Shown in pieces: positions 8,597 to 18,926 of a DNA stretch of 64,000 nt (position 1 is the first letter of the stretch; the number at the start of each line of letters is the position of its first letter). The stretch spans positions 87,620-151,619 of the forward strand of contig JALNLN010000001.1 of the NCBI GenBank assembly GCA_023267855.1. Direction: 5' to 3'. The position numbers were made by a program, and so were the translations under genes. Origin of the DNA: Candidatus Geocrenenecus dongiae. GTDB taxonomy: Archaea; Thermoproteota; Nitrososphaeria_A; Caldarchaeales; Wolframiiraptoraceae. The notes under the pieces are model-generated. The model had not been told where the DNA came from. It was given only the letters and a program-made list of their open reading frames with translations, and did not search any database.

Positions 8597-10222
8597 GTGG
8601 GTTGGATGCTCTCTAATGTTTTAGGATTTATTAATGGTAATATCTATGTTTCATTCATTCCCTTGAGAAAGGCTTCTGGGATAGTAGTATGTGCTGAACG
8701 GATATTGTATGTTGGTGAGAAGGAAAAAGCTGAAAGATTGGCTACGATGTTGAACGGGTCCATAATAGATCTTAATGGTTTAACAGTTATGCCTGGATTT
8801 ATTGATTCCCACATGCATGTTGATGATCTAGCTGTGTCTCTACACTCAATTAATCTTAGAAGCGTACATTCAATAAAGACGCTTAAACAATACTTGAAGA
8901 ATTATTATGAGAAGAATAAAGAAGTATCTTGGATTGTTGGTAGAGGGTGGGATCAAGAATTATTTGAAGAAAAACGTTGGCCCAGCCGTTATGACATAGA
9001 TGATGTCGTACCAGATAAACCTGTATTTCTTGAGAGAATTTGTGGACATGCAGCTGTGGTAAATACTGCTGCTCTAAGTTCCATAAGTGTCCATCGAGAT
9101 CTAATGAAAGATCCATACTTCTTAAAAGATCAAGATGGGAATCTGACAGGAGTGGTAGTTGAAGATGCTGTAAAATTATTTCGAGAAAATTTACAATTTG
9201 AAGATAGTGAAATGCTTAGAATGATACATGACGCTCTACTATATTCTGCATCACTAGGTGTTACAACCTTAGGATTCATGTCCTGCAATCTCAGATCATT
9301 AAAATTACTACAAATCCTTAGACATCAAAATAGATTACCCGTAAGATTGAGAGTATACATGAAGAAAGAATTATTGAACAACATAATAGGTCTAGGAATT
9401 AGAAGATCTTTCGGAGATGATTTTCTTAAAATAATGGGTATAAAGATTTTCGCAGATGGATCTCTTGGAGCCCACACGGCTTGGCTGTCTGAACCTTATC
9501 AAGATCTTCCAAAATCTGAAGGAATGCCAATAATTGAAAAAGATGAATTAACCAAAATTGTAGAAGAGGTACATAATGCCGATCTACAGTTAGCTATTCA
9601 TGCAATAGGAGACAGAGCAATCGACATGGTCCTAGAAGCTTATGGGCGTCTTAAAGATTTATCTCCTAAGAATAGACATAGGATAGAGCATGCATCTATA
9701 ATAAGACCAGATCAGATAGGAAAGATAGCTAAGCTTGGAGTACTAGTTTCAATACAACCTCACTTTATCATTAGTGATTGGTGGGTAGTTAAGAGGGTTG
9801 GGGAAAGGAGAGCTGCTTGGGTGTATCCATTTAAATCTTTAATTAAAAATGGTGTAGAAATCGGGCTCTCTTCTGACAGCCCAGTTGAACCATTAAATCC
9901 ATGGGAGACAGTTTATGCAGCTATTTCCAGAGGTGGTGAAAATATAGAACTCTACAAATATACTTCTAATGAAGCTCTATCGGTAATCGAGGCTCTCCAT
10001 TTCTATACTAGTGGATCTGCGTATCTTTTATTTGAAGAAGATCATCTCGGCACACTAGAAGCTGGAAAATATGCAGATTTTATCATAATTGATAATGATC
10101 CATTACAAGCAAGCATAGAAGAGCTGAAGAATATAAAGAATATAATGACCATAACCTCAGGAAACATAGTTTATCAAGATAAAAAATTCTCGGCAGATAT
10201 CGTGTCGAGACATACTGCGTAG
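8597..10222 (+). CDS. Amidohydrolase family protein (YtcJ/amidohydrolase-3 type)
   Basis: GLTVMPGFIDSHMHVDDL, GRGWDQELFEEKRWP, IFADGSLGAHTAWLSEPY, AIHAIGDRAIDMVLEAY, HRIEHASII, GLSSDSPVEPLNPWETVYAA. Confidence 0.92.
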   Translation: MGWMLSNVLGFINGNIYVSFIPLRKASGIVVCAERILYVGEKEKAERLATMLNGSIIDLNGLTVMPGFIDSHMHVDDLAVSLHSINLRSVHSIKTLKQYLKNYYEKNKEVSWIVGRGWDQELFEEKRWPSRYDIDDVVPDKPVFLERICGHAAVVNTAALSSISVHRDLMKDPYFLKDQDGNLTGVVVEDAVKLFRENLQFEDSEMLRMIHDALLYSASLGVTTLGFMSCNLRSLKLLQILRHQNRLPVRLRVYMKKELLNNIIGLGIRRSFGDDFLKIMGIKIFADGSLGAHTAWLSEPYQDLPKSEGMPIIEKDELTKIVEEVHNADLQLAIHAIGDRAIDMVLEAYGRLKDLSPKNRHRIEHASIIRPDQIGKIAKLGVLVSIQPHFIISDWWVVKRVGERRAAWVYPFKSLIKNGVEIGLSSDSPVEPLNPWETVYAAISRGGENIELYKYTSNEALSVIEALHFYTSGSAYLLFEEDHLGTLEAGKYADFIIIDNDPLQASIEELKNIKNIMTITSGNIVYQDKKFSADIVSRHTA

Positions 10223-10288
10223 AACCAGTTACCTACTTTGAAAACTAAAATCTTATAGATGCTGATATTCTAGAATAGGTTAAAGGAT

Positions 10289-12055
10289 GTGGTGGAGATG
10301 TCTAAAGATAATTTCCGTATAGATATGGAGAATGTGTGGAAACACATAGAAATGCTCTGCAATTTTCCTGATAGAATAGCAGGCACAGAAAACATTGAGA
10401 AAGCTTCAAGATACATTTTAGATTATTTGAAAAGAATTAATGGACTAGAAGTCTGGATTGAGAGATTCCACTTCCTAACAAGCTTTCCAATAGAATCTTA
10501 TTTTGAGATCATAGAACCTGAATTTAGATCAATAAACTGTTTCCCTAACCTCTTCAGCGAAAACACGTCAGATGAAGGAATAACTGGTGAAATAATATAT
10601 CTAGGTGGAGGTGGAGAAGAAGAATACTCTGGTAAAGATTGCGTAGACAAATTTGTATTAGTTGAGTTATCATACTCTCCGCCAAGAACTGAAAAAGCTA
10701 GAATTGCCAGCAATAATAAAGCTAAAGCATTAATAATTATGAATTGGGGTCATAGTGAGAATAGAATTGTAGGTAGAGGAGCAATAAAAAGTGTATGGGG
10801 AATCCCTACTACTAAAGATTTAGAAAAGATCCCGAAAATAGTCTCTATAAATATCTCGAAGTTTGATGGTGAATACATTAAAAATATTTTATCAAGAAAT
10901 AGTAAAGTGAAGGGTAAGATAAAGGTTAAAGTTAGAAATGAGTGGGTAAATGCTAATCAACCTATGTGTAGAATAGAATCACTGAAACCTGAATTTAAAG
11001 AAGAATTTATCATCGTGGGTGGACATTTGGAAGCCTGGGGAAAGACAGCTACTGATAATTCTGCTGGTAATGCAATTATGTTAGAGATGATCAGAATACT
11101 TTCTGAAAAAAGAGATAAGTTATTACGAAGCATCTTATTTGGATTCTGGGATGGACATGAAATAGGTGAAGCAGCCGGCTCAGCATATTTTGTAGATTAC
11201 TATTGGAGTGATCTTAATAGTGGAGGTGTTGCCTACGTAAATATTGATGGATGCGGGTTAGCTGGAGCTAGTAGATTTGTATCGTATTCCTCTCCAGAAA
11301 CCTGGAAATTCTTAGAAGAAGTTGAAAAAGAAGTAATCGGCAAACCGTCGGAGAAAAAGCTTCCACTGAAATTCGGGGATAACTCATTTCAAGGCATAGG
11401 TATACCTTACATCTTCACCTTCACAACATATAAAGAAGATGAATTAGAGAAATTAGGAGGAGCTATTTTTGGATGGTGGTATCATAGTGAAGAAGATACA
11501 TTAGATAAGATAGATAAGGAGCTCTTAGAAATACAGGCAAGACTCTACATGGAGTACGTTCTGAGACTTTTATGTACACCGCTACTACCATTTGATTTTA
11601 TAAAATTTATTGAAGTAATAGAGATGGAGATCGCTAAGATAAAGGAGGCTTTCCCAGAATATCTGTTAACCTCCCATATTTACAAGCTTGAAAAAGAAGT
11701 TAATGAATTAAAGAAACAATTGATCGAAATATATAAGCTCTCAGAAGAATACAAAGACCAGTACAATCTTTCTTTCATCAAATCATTTAACCAGTTATTA
11801 CTTAAGTTATGTAGAATTTTAATCCCAGTCTTTAGGAGTACCGTGGAGAAATATTCCCACGACGTTTATGGATGCTTATATCTATCGAAACCACTACCAC
11901 GTATCTACAAAATATTAGATAACATGGTAAAAATATCTAGGGATGATTGGAAAAACCATGCACTAAAAATTGAATTAACTAGGCAATACAATGTTTTACA
12001 TGACTCGCTAATTGATGCTATTTCTCTTTGCAGAAACTTCTTAAATAAACATTAG
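10289..12055 (+). CDS. M28-family zinc aminopeptidase with PA-like insert
   Basis: IIVGGHLEAWGKTATDNSAGNAIMLEM and FGFWDGHEIGEAAGSAYFVDYYW (M28 metal-binding regions); C-terminal helical extension. Confidence 0.85.
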   Translation: MVEMSKDNFRIDMENVWKHIEMLCNFPDRIAGTENIEKASRYILDYLKRINGLEVWIERFHFLTSFPIESYFEIIEPEFRSINCFPNLFSENTSDEGITGEIIYLGGGGEEEYSGKDCVDKFVLVELSYSPPRTEKARIASNNKAKALIIMNWGHSENRIVGRGAIKSVWGIPTTKDLEKIPKIVSINISKFDGEYIKNILSRNSKVKGKIKVKVRNEWVNANQPMCRIESLKPEFKEEFIIVGGHLEAWGKTATDNSAGNAIMLEMIRILSEKRDKLLRSILFGFWDGHEIGEAAGSAYFVDYYWSDLNSGGVAYVNIDGCGLAGASRFVSYSSPETWKFLEEVEKEVIGKPSEKKLPLKFGDNSFQGIGIPYIFTFTTYKEDELEKLGGAIFGWWYHSEEDTLDKIDKELLEIQARLYMEYVLRLLCTPLLPFDFIKFIEVIEMEIAKIKEAFPEYLLTSHIYKLEKEVNELKKQLIEIYKLSEEYKDQYNLSFIKSFNQLLLKLCRILIPVFRSTVEKYSHDVYGCLYLSKPLPRIYKILDNMVKISRDDWKNHALKIELTRQYNVLHDSLIDAISLCRNFLNKH

Positions 12056-12066
12056 GAGGTGAAGAC

Positions 12067-13419
12067 ATGTATACATCTATTCTAGATCATTTCAAGGTAG
12101 AAGGAAACCGATTATTATTTGATGGTGTTGATTTACTAAGCATAGTTGAAAAATATGGAACCCCTATCTTCATATTCTCTGAATCCAGGCTAAAAGAGAA
12201 TGCAAAGTTTATCCAAGAATCCTTTAGAAAAGAGTATAGAGAAACATATATTCACTATGCTTTAAAAGCTAACTCTATCTTATCAATCTTAAAAATTTTT
12301 AAAGATGAAGGTCTGAAATGCGAAGTTTCTTCTACAGGAGAATTATATAAAGCTATTAAAGCTGGTTTCAATCCTGAAGATATAATTTACAATAGTCCCG
12401 GTAAGAGAGTGGAAGATCTATACTATGCAGTTAAGAGTAGAATAAACTGTATAAACGTAGACTCATTTTATGAGATGATGCTTCTTAACAATATTGCTAG
12501 CGAATTAAATTTGAAGGTAGGTATATCGTTACGAGTAGTACCAGAAGTTATGACGCCTACATTAAAAACAGGAATATCTAGATCTAAATTTGGTTTTGAG
12601 ATTGGAGAACTTTTTAAAGCATACCGCCTTGCATTAGAACTCAAAAATATAGATATAAAAGGTATACATGCTCACATCGGCTCACAAATCTCAGATCTCA
12701 CTTCATGGGAAAATTCTTCAAGAACAATTGTAGATATTGTCAACCAGCTTTATAATGATTTAAAAATAGAACTAGATCATATTAATCTCGGAGGAGGCAT
12801 ACCCGTAGATTACACTAAAACATTGGTAGAAGAAGATAATGAATTACCAGCTTATTATAAAGTAAAATTTGATATACACGACATAGCTAGAACTATCTCT
12901 ACTAATTTAAGAAGATTAAAATACGATGTAAAATTATACATTGAGCCAGGTAGGAGTTTAGTTGCAGATGCATGTATTCTTTTAACAAGGATTGTTAATT
13001 TCAAGGAAAGATCTTCAGGAGAGAAATGGCTTATTGTAGATGCTGGTTTTAATATATTACCAAGTGCTAGAATCTTAAGATGGTATTATCCTATACTTAA
13101 CGTAAGTAGGATAGATGAGAAACATGATACTAGTTTCCGGATAGGTGGACCACTATGTGATGCTGAAGATGTTTATCATGACGTTGAGGGAGAAGAAAAT
13201 GGTTTTCAGAAATTGCCGAGATACAGACGTCTACCTGGAAAAACATCGCCTGGAGATGTACTAGCTTTCCTTCATACAGGAGCTTATGGACCAGAAGTAA
13301 TGATGAATTTCAATGGTATGCTTAGACCACCATACCTCATGATTCTTAGAAATGGTGATGTGAAGATTATAAGGAGGAGAGATGAGCTTGATGATCTATA
13401 CCGTTATGAAGAATTTTAA
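12067..13419 (+). CDS. lysA: Diaminopimelate decarboxylase-like PLP enzyme (alanine racemase fold)
   Basis: YIHYALKANS PLP lysine, CEVSSTGELYKA, HAHIGSQISD, NLGGGIPVDY, EPGRSLVADA, HTGAYGPEVMMNFNGMLRP. Confidence 0.85.
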   Translation: MYTSILDHFKVEGNRLLFDGVDLLSIVEKYGTPIFIFSESRLKENAKFIQESFRKEYRETYIHYALKANSILSILKIFKDEGLKCEVSSTGELYKAIKAGFNPEDIIYNSPGKRVEDLYYAVKSRINCINVDSFYEMMLLNNIASELNLKVGISLRVVPEVMTPTLKTGISRSKFGFEIGELFKAYRLALELKNIDIKGIHAHIGSQISDLTSWENSSRTIVDIVNQLYNDLKIELDHINLGGGIPVDYTKTLVEEDNELPAYYKVKFDIHDIARTISTNLRRLKYDVKLYIEPGRSLVADACILLTRIVNFKERSSGEKWLIVDAGFNILPSARILRWYYPILNVSRIDEKHDTSFRIGGPLCDAEDVYHDVEGEENGFQKLPRYRRLPGKTSPGDVLAFLHTGAYGPEVMMNFNGMLRPPYLMILRNGDVKIIRRRDELDDLYRYEEF

Positions 13420-14186
13420 CCTCCTAAATAAGCTTCCTTAACTTTTGAATTTTCTATTATTTCTTCAGGTCTACCTTCAGCTATAATTTCACCTCTATTC
13501 ATAACATATACTTTATCTACTATGTCGAAAAGCAAATCTAGTCTATGCTCTATAATAAAGAATGTTAAATCCTCTTCATCTCTTAATCTGGAAATTTTCC
13601 TAAATATTTCTTTAGCTAGAGAAGGTGCAACTCCTGCTCCAGGCTCATCTAGTAAGAATAGTTTTGGTTCACTTGTAATTGTTCTAACTAATTGTAATAA
13701 TTTTATTTGACCGCCTGATAGTTCTGATGAAAGTTTATCGTATAGGTTTACTAGCTGGGCATCTTCTAGCACGGATAACACTCGTTCAGCATTTTTCACT
13801 TCTTGATTAATCCATTTTCTCCTAAATGGTGCTATTAGGAATTGTTCTCCTAACTGCTTCTTAAGAGATACCATCGTATTTTCTAATACCGTCATACCTC
13901 TAAATATTCTAGGTATTTGGAAAGCATAACATAAACCCAGTTTAAAACGTTCATGAGGAGGCATTCTATCTATCCTTAAACCTCTGAAGAATATTTGCCC
14001 ACTATCAGGATATAGGACTCCGCTAATAAGATTGAATAGAGTTGTTTTTCCAGAACCGTTCGGTCCAATTAGTCCAATTATTGATTTTTCAGGTATTTTC
14101 AAAGAGACTTTGTTAACTGCTTTCAGGCCGCCGAAACTCTTCGTAACTTCTTGAAGGTATAAGAGGCTCTCAGACATCTCCACCAC
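13416..14186 (-). CDS. livG: Branched-chain amino acid ABC transporter ATP-binding protein
   Basis: Walker A GPNGSGKTT, signature LSGGQIKLLQLVRT, DEPGAGVAPSLAKEI. Confidence 0.92.
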   Translation of the reverse strand: MVEMSESLLYLQEVTKSFGGLKAVNKVSLKIPEKSIIGLIGPNGSGKTTLFNLISGVLYPDSGQIFFRGLRIDRMPPHERFKLGLCYAFQIPRIFRGMTVLENTMVSLKKQLGEQFLIAPFRRKWINQEVKNAERVLSVLEDAQLVNLYDKLSSELSGGQIKLLQLVRTITSEPKLFLLDEPGAGVAPSLAKEIFRKISRLRDEEDLTFFIIEHRLDLLFDIVDKVYVMNRGEIIAEGRPEEIIENSKVKEAYLGG

Positions 14187-14189
14187 TCC

Positions 14190-14936
14190 TCAAACTTCTC
14201 TAACTTTACCAAAGAATGCATCTTCCAGTATTTTAAAATCTTTTATAAATTTCTCAGATGGTCCCTCTAAGACTTTCTTGCCAGATAAGAGTACGTATAG
14301 ATAGTCTGCAATACCTATCGCCGCTTTAACGTTTTGTTCAATAAGCATTACAGCAACACCTGAATGATTTATCTCTTTAATCTTATTTAGTATAAAGTTT
14401 GAGAGGGCTGGAGAGAGCATCGCAGTAGGTTCATCGAAAATTATTAACTCGGGTTTAGTTATGAGAGCTCTAGCTAACGCTACCATCTGTCTCTCACCTC
14501 CACTTAATAACTTTACTTTATCATTTTCTCTATTTCTTAAATTTGGGAATATCTGGAAAACGTATTCTAACATATCTTCAAAACTCTTTTTATTCTTATC
14601 TGTTTTCCTAGTATTGAAGAATGATATCTCTAGGTTTTCTTTTACGGTAAGATTCTCAAATACGTTTGAGACTTGAGGAATCATCTGCATACCTAATGCT
14701 GTCTTCTCCTCAGCCGTCATCTTTGTTACGTTAATATTTTTAAAGATTATTTCTCCAGCAAACACATTTGCTAAATTGAAGATGGCTTTTGCAAGAGTGC
14801 TTTTCCCACTTCCATTTGGACCTACAATTAATGTGAGGCTATCTCTTACTAATGAGATAGATACGTCATGTAGTACCACGGTTTTCCCGTAACCTGCACA
14901 GAGATTTGAAACGTGGAGAATCTGATCTCTGATCAT
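14190..14936 (-). CDS. livF: Branched-chain amino acid ABC transporter ATP-binding protein
   Basis: GPNGSGKSTLAKAI, LSGGERQMVALARAL, DEPTAMLSPALSNFILNKI. Confidence 0.92.
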   Translation of the reverse strand: MIRDQILHVSNLCAGYGKTVVLHDVSISLVRDSLTLIVGPNGSGKSTLAKAIFNLANVFAGEIIFKNINVTKMTAEEKTALGMQMIPQVSNVFENLTVKENLEISFFNTRKTDKNKKSFEDMLEYVFQIFPNLRNRENDKVKLLSGGERQMVALARALITKPELIIFDEPTAMLSPALSNFILNKIKEINHSGVAVMLIEQNVKAAIGIADYLYVLLSGKKVLEGPSEKFIKDFKILEDAFFGKVREV

Positions 14937-16006
14937 TCTGAACTATTAATTAAATTGTTTTTCTTAAACTTAAGGCTATTTCTAATAAACGTTTCAAAAA
15001 CTTTCTTAGCGGGCGTCTCTAATGGCTTCTCAGGGAAGATTCCTCTCGGTCTATACATTATGATTACTAGTAGTAGTACCATGAAGATTATTCCTCTAAG
15101 ATAACTAATATCGAAAGGTAGAGATAGCCAGAAGCTCGGTATACGTCTTAAGCCTCTATCTATCATAACCATCACTAAGCTTCCAAGAACAACACCTCTA
15201 TTATTTCCCACACCTCCTAGCAAGAGCATTAACCATGCATACATCGTCCACACTATTATGAAATCATCTGGATAGACAAATCCTATAAAGAAAGCATATA
15301 AACATCCTGCTATAGCTGATAGAGATGAAGCAAACATTAAGACTTCACTCTTAAACTTCTTTACATCTTTTCCCAAGAGCTGTGAAGCTAATTCATCATC
15401 CCTAATAGACTTTAAAACTCTTCCATAAGGAGAATTTACTATTCTTTGGATAAAGAAATAGGTGAGAAATGCAATCGTTGCAGATAATGTTGAGTAGGAT
15501 ACTTCTTTTGTTATTGCATCTTCAATCCATATGAATGGATTCGGCAGCCCCCCTATCCCATTCGTTCCACATACAATACTGGGCTCAGTTCTAACAAAAA
15601 CTCTACAAAGCTCAGCGACTATCAGTAAGCTTATTGCTAGATAGTCACCTCTAAGTTTCAGAGATGGATATGAGAGTATGTAACCAACGACTGCTCCTAT
15701 AATTCCTGAAAGTATTAGAGACATTATGAATATCATCATTAAAGCTGCCGGTTCTTGGATACCTAATACTATACGTTTTGTTGATGCAGTAGCCGAGCAT
15801 ATTGGTTCATCAATTTGGAATAAGAAATGCATTACTCTAGGTACAAACGTTCCAGTAACGTAAGCACCTAGCGAGAAGAAAAATACCTTACCGAAATTCG
15901 GAATACCTGTAAAACCATACTCAAGATTTAGACTCAAAGATAAGATTACGTATATGCTGAAGAAAGTTAAAGTAGTTGATAAAAGAGTTATCAGCTCAGA
16001 GCTCAT
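14933..16006 (-). CDS. livM: Branched-chain amino acid ABC transporter permease
   Basis: SLNLEYGFTGIPNFGKVFFFSLGAYVTG, SPYGRVLKSIRDDELASQLLGKDV, GGVGNNRGVVLGSLV. Confidence 0.92.
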   Translation of the reverse strand: MSSELITLLSTTLTFFSIYVILSLSLNLEYGFTGIPNFGKVFFFSLGAYVTGTFVPRVMHFLFQIDEPICSATASTKRIVLGIQEPAALMMIFIMSLILSGIIGAVVGYILSYPSLKLRGDYLAISLLIVAELCRVFVRTEPSIVCGTNGIGGLPNPFIWIEDAITKEVSYSTLSATIAFLTYFFIQRIVNSPYGRVLKSIRDDELASQLLGKDVKKFKSEVLMFASSLSAIAGCLYAFFIGFVYPDDFIIVWTMYAWLMLLLGGVGNNRGVVLGSLVMVMIDRGLRRIPSFWLSLPFDISYLRGIIFMVLLLVIIMYRPRGIFPEKPLETPAKKVFETFIRNSLKFKKNNLINSSE

Positions 16007-16938
16007 TTACATCCACTTCTCCTGAAAATAGATTTATGGATACTTGAAGTAAAAAATCTTATAGGAATTATCTCTGCTCTTACGAATAATGCCAACAACA
16101 TTATTAGCAACATTAACAATGGTTTATAAGCTAAAGATATATTAAACAGTCGGTAAGCAATAGCCATTATTAGATTTTCACCTAATCCAAGTAGGTATCC
16201 TCCAACTACTGCACCAGGTATACTAACCAAACCACCAACGATAACTGCTGCAAAAGCAGGGAGAAGAAGTATCCATCCGGTAGTCGGTGTTACAGTTGAG
16301 TAGATTGACCAGAGTGAACCTATAATACCTGCAGGAATACCTACCAAGATGCATACAAATCTTCTAACTCTAAATACTTTTACACCGCTTAATCGTGCTA
16401 ACTCAAAATTATCCCACATCGCTCTAATCTGCTTACCTAGCAACGTTTTTGATAATATGAAGTGAAATATTATCATCATTGATAAAGTTACGAGTATAGT
16501 AGCTACATCTAGATCAGTTATCACTAGCGTATTGTAAGTGAATATTGTTCTTGAAGCATAGGCGGCCTTAATTATCACTACATTATTTATTGAGGCAAAA
16601 ATATAGATAAAATACCTGATCAAGAGACCTGTTGCTATACTTGCAAGCATAATTTGGATTATAGTAGAACCTCTTGCACTTAATGGTTTGTAAACCAGCT
16701 CATCAACTAGTATAGACATAACTACGGCTGAAGTTATAGCTATCGGGAAACATAACCAGATATTGACTAGATATCTTGTAGAGAGTACAGCTGTAATGTA
16801 TGCCGATATTGTTACATATTCTGCATAAGCCCAATTATATATTCTAATTGAGCTCAAGGTAACTGTAAGTCCGTACGCCATTAAAGCATACAAACTTCCA
16901 GTCACAATACTTGAGATAATTGCTTGGAGGAGTTCCAG
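16003..16938 (-). CDS. livH: Branched-chain amino acid ABC transporter permease; likely initiates at CTG, upstream of the ORF-track GTG at 16905
   Basis: LivH-type SIVTGSLYALMAYGLTVTLSSIRIYNWAYAE; frame open upstream as (TGA)WLELLQAIISSIVTGSL. Confidence 0.85.
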   Translation of the reverse strand: MELLQAIISSIVTGSLYALMAYGLTVTLSSIRIYNWAYAEYVTISAYITAVLSTRYLVNIWLCFPIAITSAVVMSILVDELVYKPLSARGSTIIQIMLASIATGLLIRYFIYIFASINNVVIIKAAYASRTIFTYNTLVITDLDVATILVTLSMMIIFHFILSKTLLGKQIRAMWDNFELARLSGVKVFRVRRFVCILVGIPAGIIGSLWSIYSTVTPTTGWILLLPAFAAVIVGGLVSIPGAVVGGYLLGLGENLIMAIAYRLFNISLAYKPLLMLLIMLLALFVRAEIIPIRFFTSSIHKSIFRRSGCK

Positions 16939-17018
16939 CCATCACCACCCCCATGAAGAAGCCTACTCTCATGAGAACATAATAAAAAATAAAAATAAAG
17001 ATTTAGAAGAAGATAATT

Positions 17019-18287
17019 TCATTGACTTGAAATTATAAGTTCGTTGGTAGCTCCATTCCACCCACCGATAACCTTGAAATCATAGTATCCATCCGTCTTC
17101 TTTACCTGCCATATTTGGTAGTCTTGGAGAGCTCTATCACCATTAACATCAAGAGTTGTTAAACCAGTTGCACCAGTATACTTGTCTGCTAGGTTTACGA
17201 ATATCTTCATTACTGCATTTGTATCAAGACTTTGTGCACTCAATATGGAAATAGCGACCAGCCATAAAGCATCATAAGTATAGGCTCCGTAAGCTTTCGG
17301 CTCTCTACCATATCTCTCTTTAAACTTCTGTACAAACTTCTTCATAAGCTCTGTCTCAGTTAAAGAAGCAGGATAGGTACCTGTCAATTTCACTTTAACG
17401 AGAAAATCAGCAATTTCAGGTGGACCTGCTGGTGGAAGTAGACCTGGACCCTTTAAAGATTCACTTGAAAACCATTGTACGTTTGAGAGAACTGGATCTA
17501 CTCTTGCTTTATCAAACATTCTTATTGCTTCATAATTGAAAGCAATGATAAGTACAGCTGTTTTTTCTACTCCTAGTTCTTTAACCATACCGCTTAGCTG
17601 TAGGACTTCACTAGAATAATCTGGAAGATCTGGTGTATAGGCTAATGATCTAATTGTACCTCCAAGTTTTTTGAATTCTTCTTCGAAGTATTTGAAGACC
17701 CCTGAACCATAAGGATCATTTCTATAGATTGCAGCTACTTTACTGTATCCTGATTTTAGTATTAAATGTGCAAGCACTCTACCCTGTATACTGTCTGGAG
17801 CCTGCATCCTAAACAGATAATCATTTGGAATTGAAAGAATAGGAGACGTTGAAGAAACACTTATTGTGAAGATTTTATGGCTATCTATATAGCTTTTGAT
17901 ACCATTTGCTTGACCACTCCAAAGATGTCCTACTATCACCTTTATACCTTTACCCCCTAATGATTGGGCTGCTGCAACAGCTCCCTCAACTGTAGTCTTA
18001 GAATCTTCAACTTCAAGTTTAAAACTCACTGGAACATTAATCTCTTTTAGGAAATTATTTATTTCATCTATGGTTAGAAAGCCTGCATCTCTAACTTCGA
18101 TACCGTAGTCAGCTCCTTCACCTGTGAGATCTGCAATCATACCTATAGTATACTCTTTCTTAGTTACTGGAGGTGTAATAGCTGAGATGCCGAGATAATA
18201 AGAAAGTCCAAAGCCTATAACGATTCCCAGCAATAAACCTATGATAGTAAAAACCAAGATCTTGGAACCAGTAGGTACCTTAGACAT
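17019..18287 (-). CDS. livJ: Branched-chain amino acid ABC transporter substrate-binding protein
   Basis: N-terminal TM anchor; YTIGMIADLTGEGADYGIE, GHLWSGQANGIKSYIDSHKIFTISVSSTSPILS; periplasmic-binding-protein type I fold. Confidence 0.9.
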   Translation of the reverse strand: MSKVPTGSKILVFTIIGLLLGIVIGFGLSYYLGISAITPPVTKKEYTIGMIADLTGEGADYGIEVRDAGFLTIDEINNFLKEINVPVSFKLEVEDSKTTVEGAVAAAQSLGGKGIKVIVGHLWSGQANGIKSYIDSHKIFTISVSSTSPILSIPNDYLFRMQAPDSIQGRVLAHLILKSGYSKVAAIYRNDPYGSGVFKYFEEEFKKLGGTIRSLAYTPDLPDYSSEVLQLSGMVKELGVEKTAVLIIAFNYEAIRMFDKARVDPVLSNVQWFSSESLKGPGLLPPAGPPEIADFLVKVKLTGTYPASLTETELMKKFVQKFKERYGREPKAYGAYTYDALWLVAISILSAQSLDTNAVMKIFVNLADKYTGATGLTTLDVNGDRALQDYQIWQVKKTDGYYDFKVIGGWNGATNELIISSQ

Positions 18288-18926
18288 CTTTCATCACAAC
18301 TCACTTTAGGAAAATAGAAGATTATAAAGTTTATTTTATACTGTATAGAATATAGTCTTCGTCTCCACAGATTAATAATTTATCAGATAGCGTTCTTTCC
18401 GAAGTATTCTACCACTATTTAGAGTTCTTCAGATAGTGCATCACTTATTAATGATTCATTGGTTAGAGATGATATTACTATGTCTACTTAATCTACATTT
18501 TTCGTTACTCTGTTTTCTATAATATCGTTATTCTTCCTGCTTTAGGGTATGGCCGTGTTCTCAATATTCCTCCAGCACTTTCAAATTCAACTTCCATACT
18601 TACTCAATCTTACTACCAATTCTCAACACTTTTAATCTACCTAACCCTACCTATAAAAATCTTCTAGAAGCCATCTATTGATAATTAGACACAATCTAAC
18701 TTACAAGTTGCAAATCTTCTATGCTTTTTCAATATTATTGACTTAGAGATTCTTAGAAGCTTCGATCATATTGTATTGTTGATAAGATTTTAGATGAGTT
18801 TGGTAGAAATATAGATCGTTCTAATTTAGTGGAGAATTTACATCTTCTTCAATCTCTCTCCTAATATTCTATCTATCTTATCTTCGATCTTAGCTTAAGG
18901 TTTTAATAATATGTTATGTTATTTGT

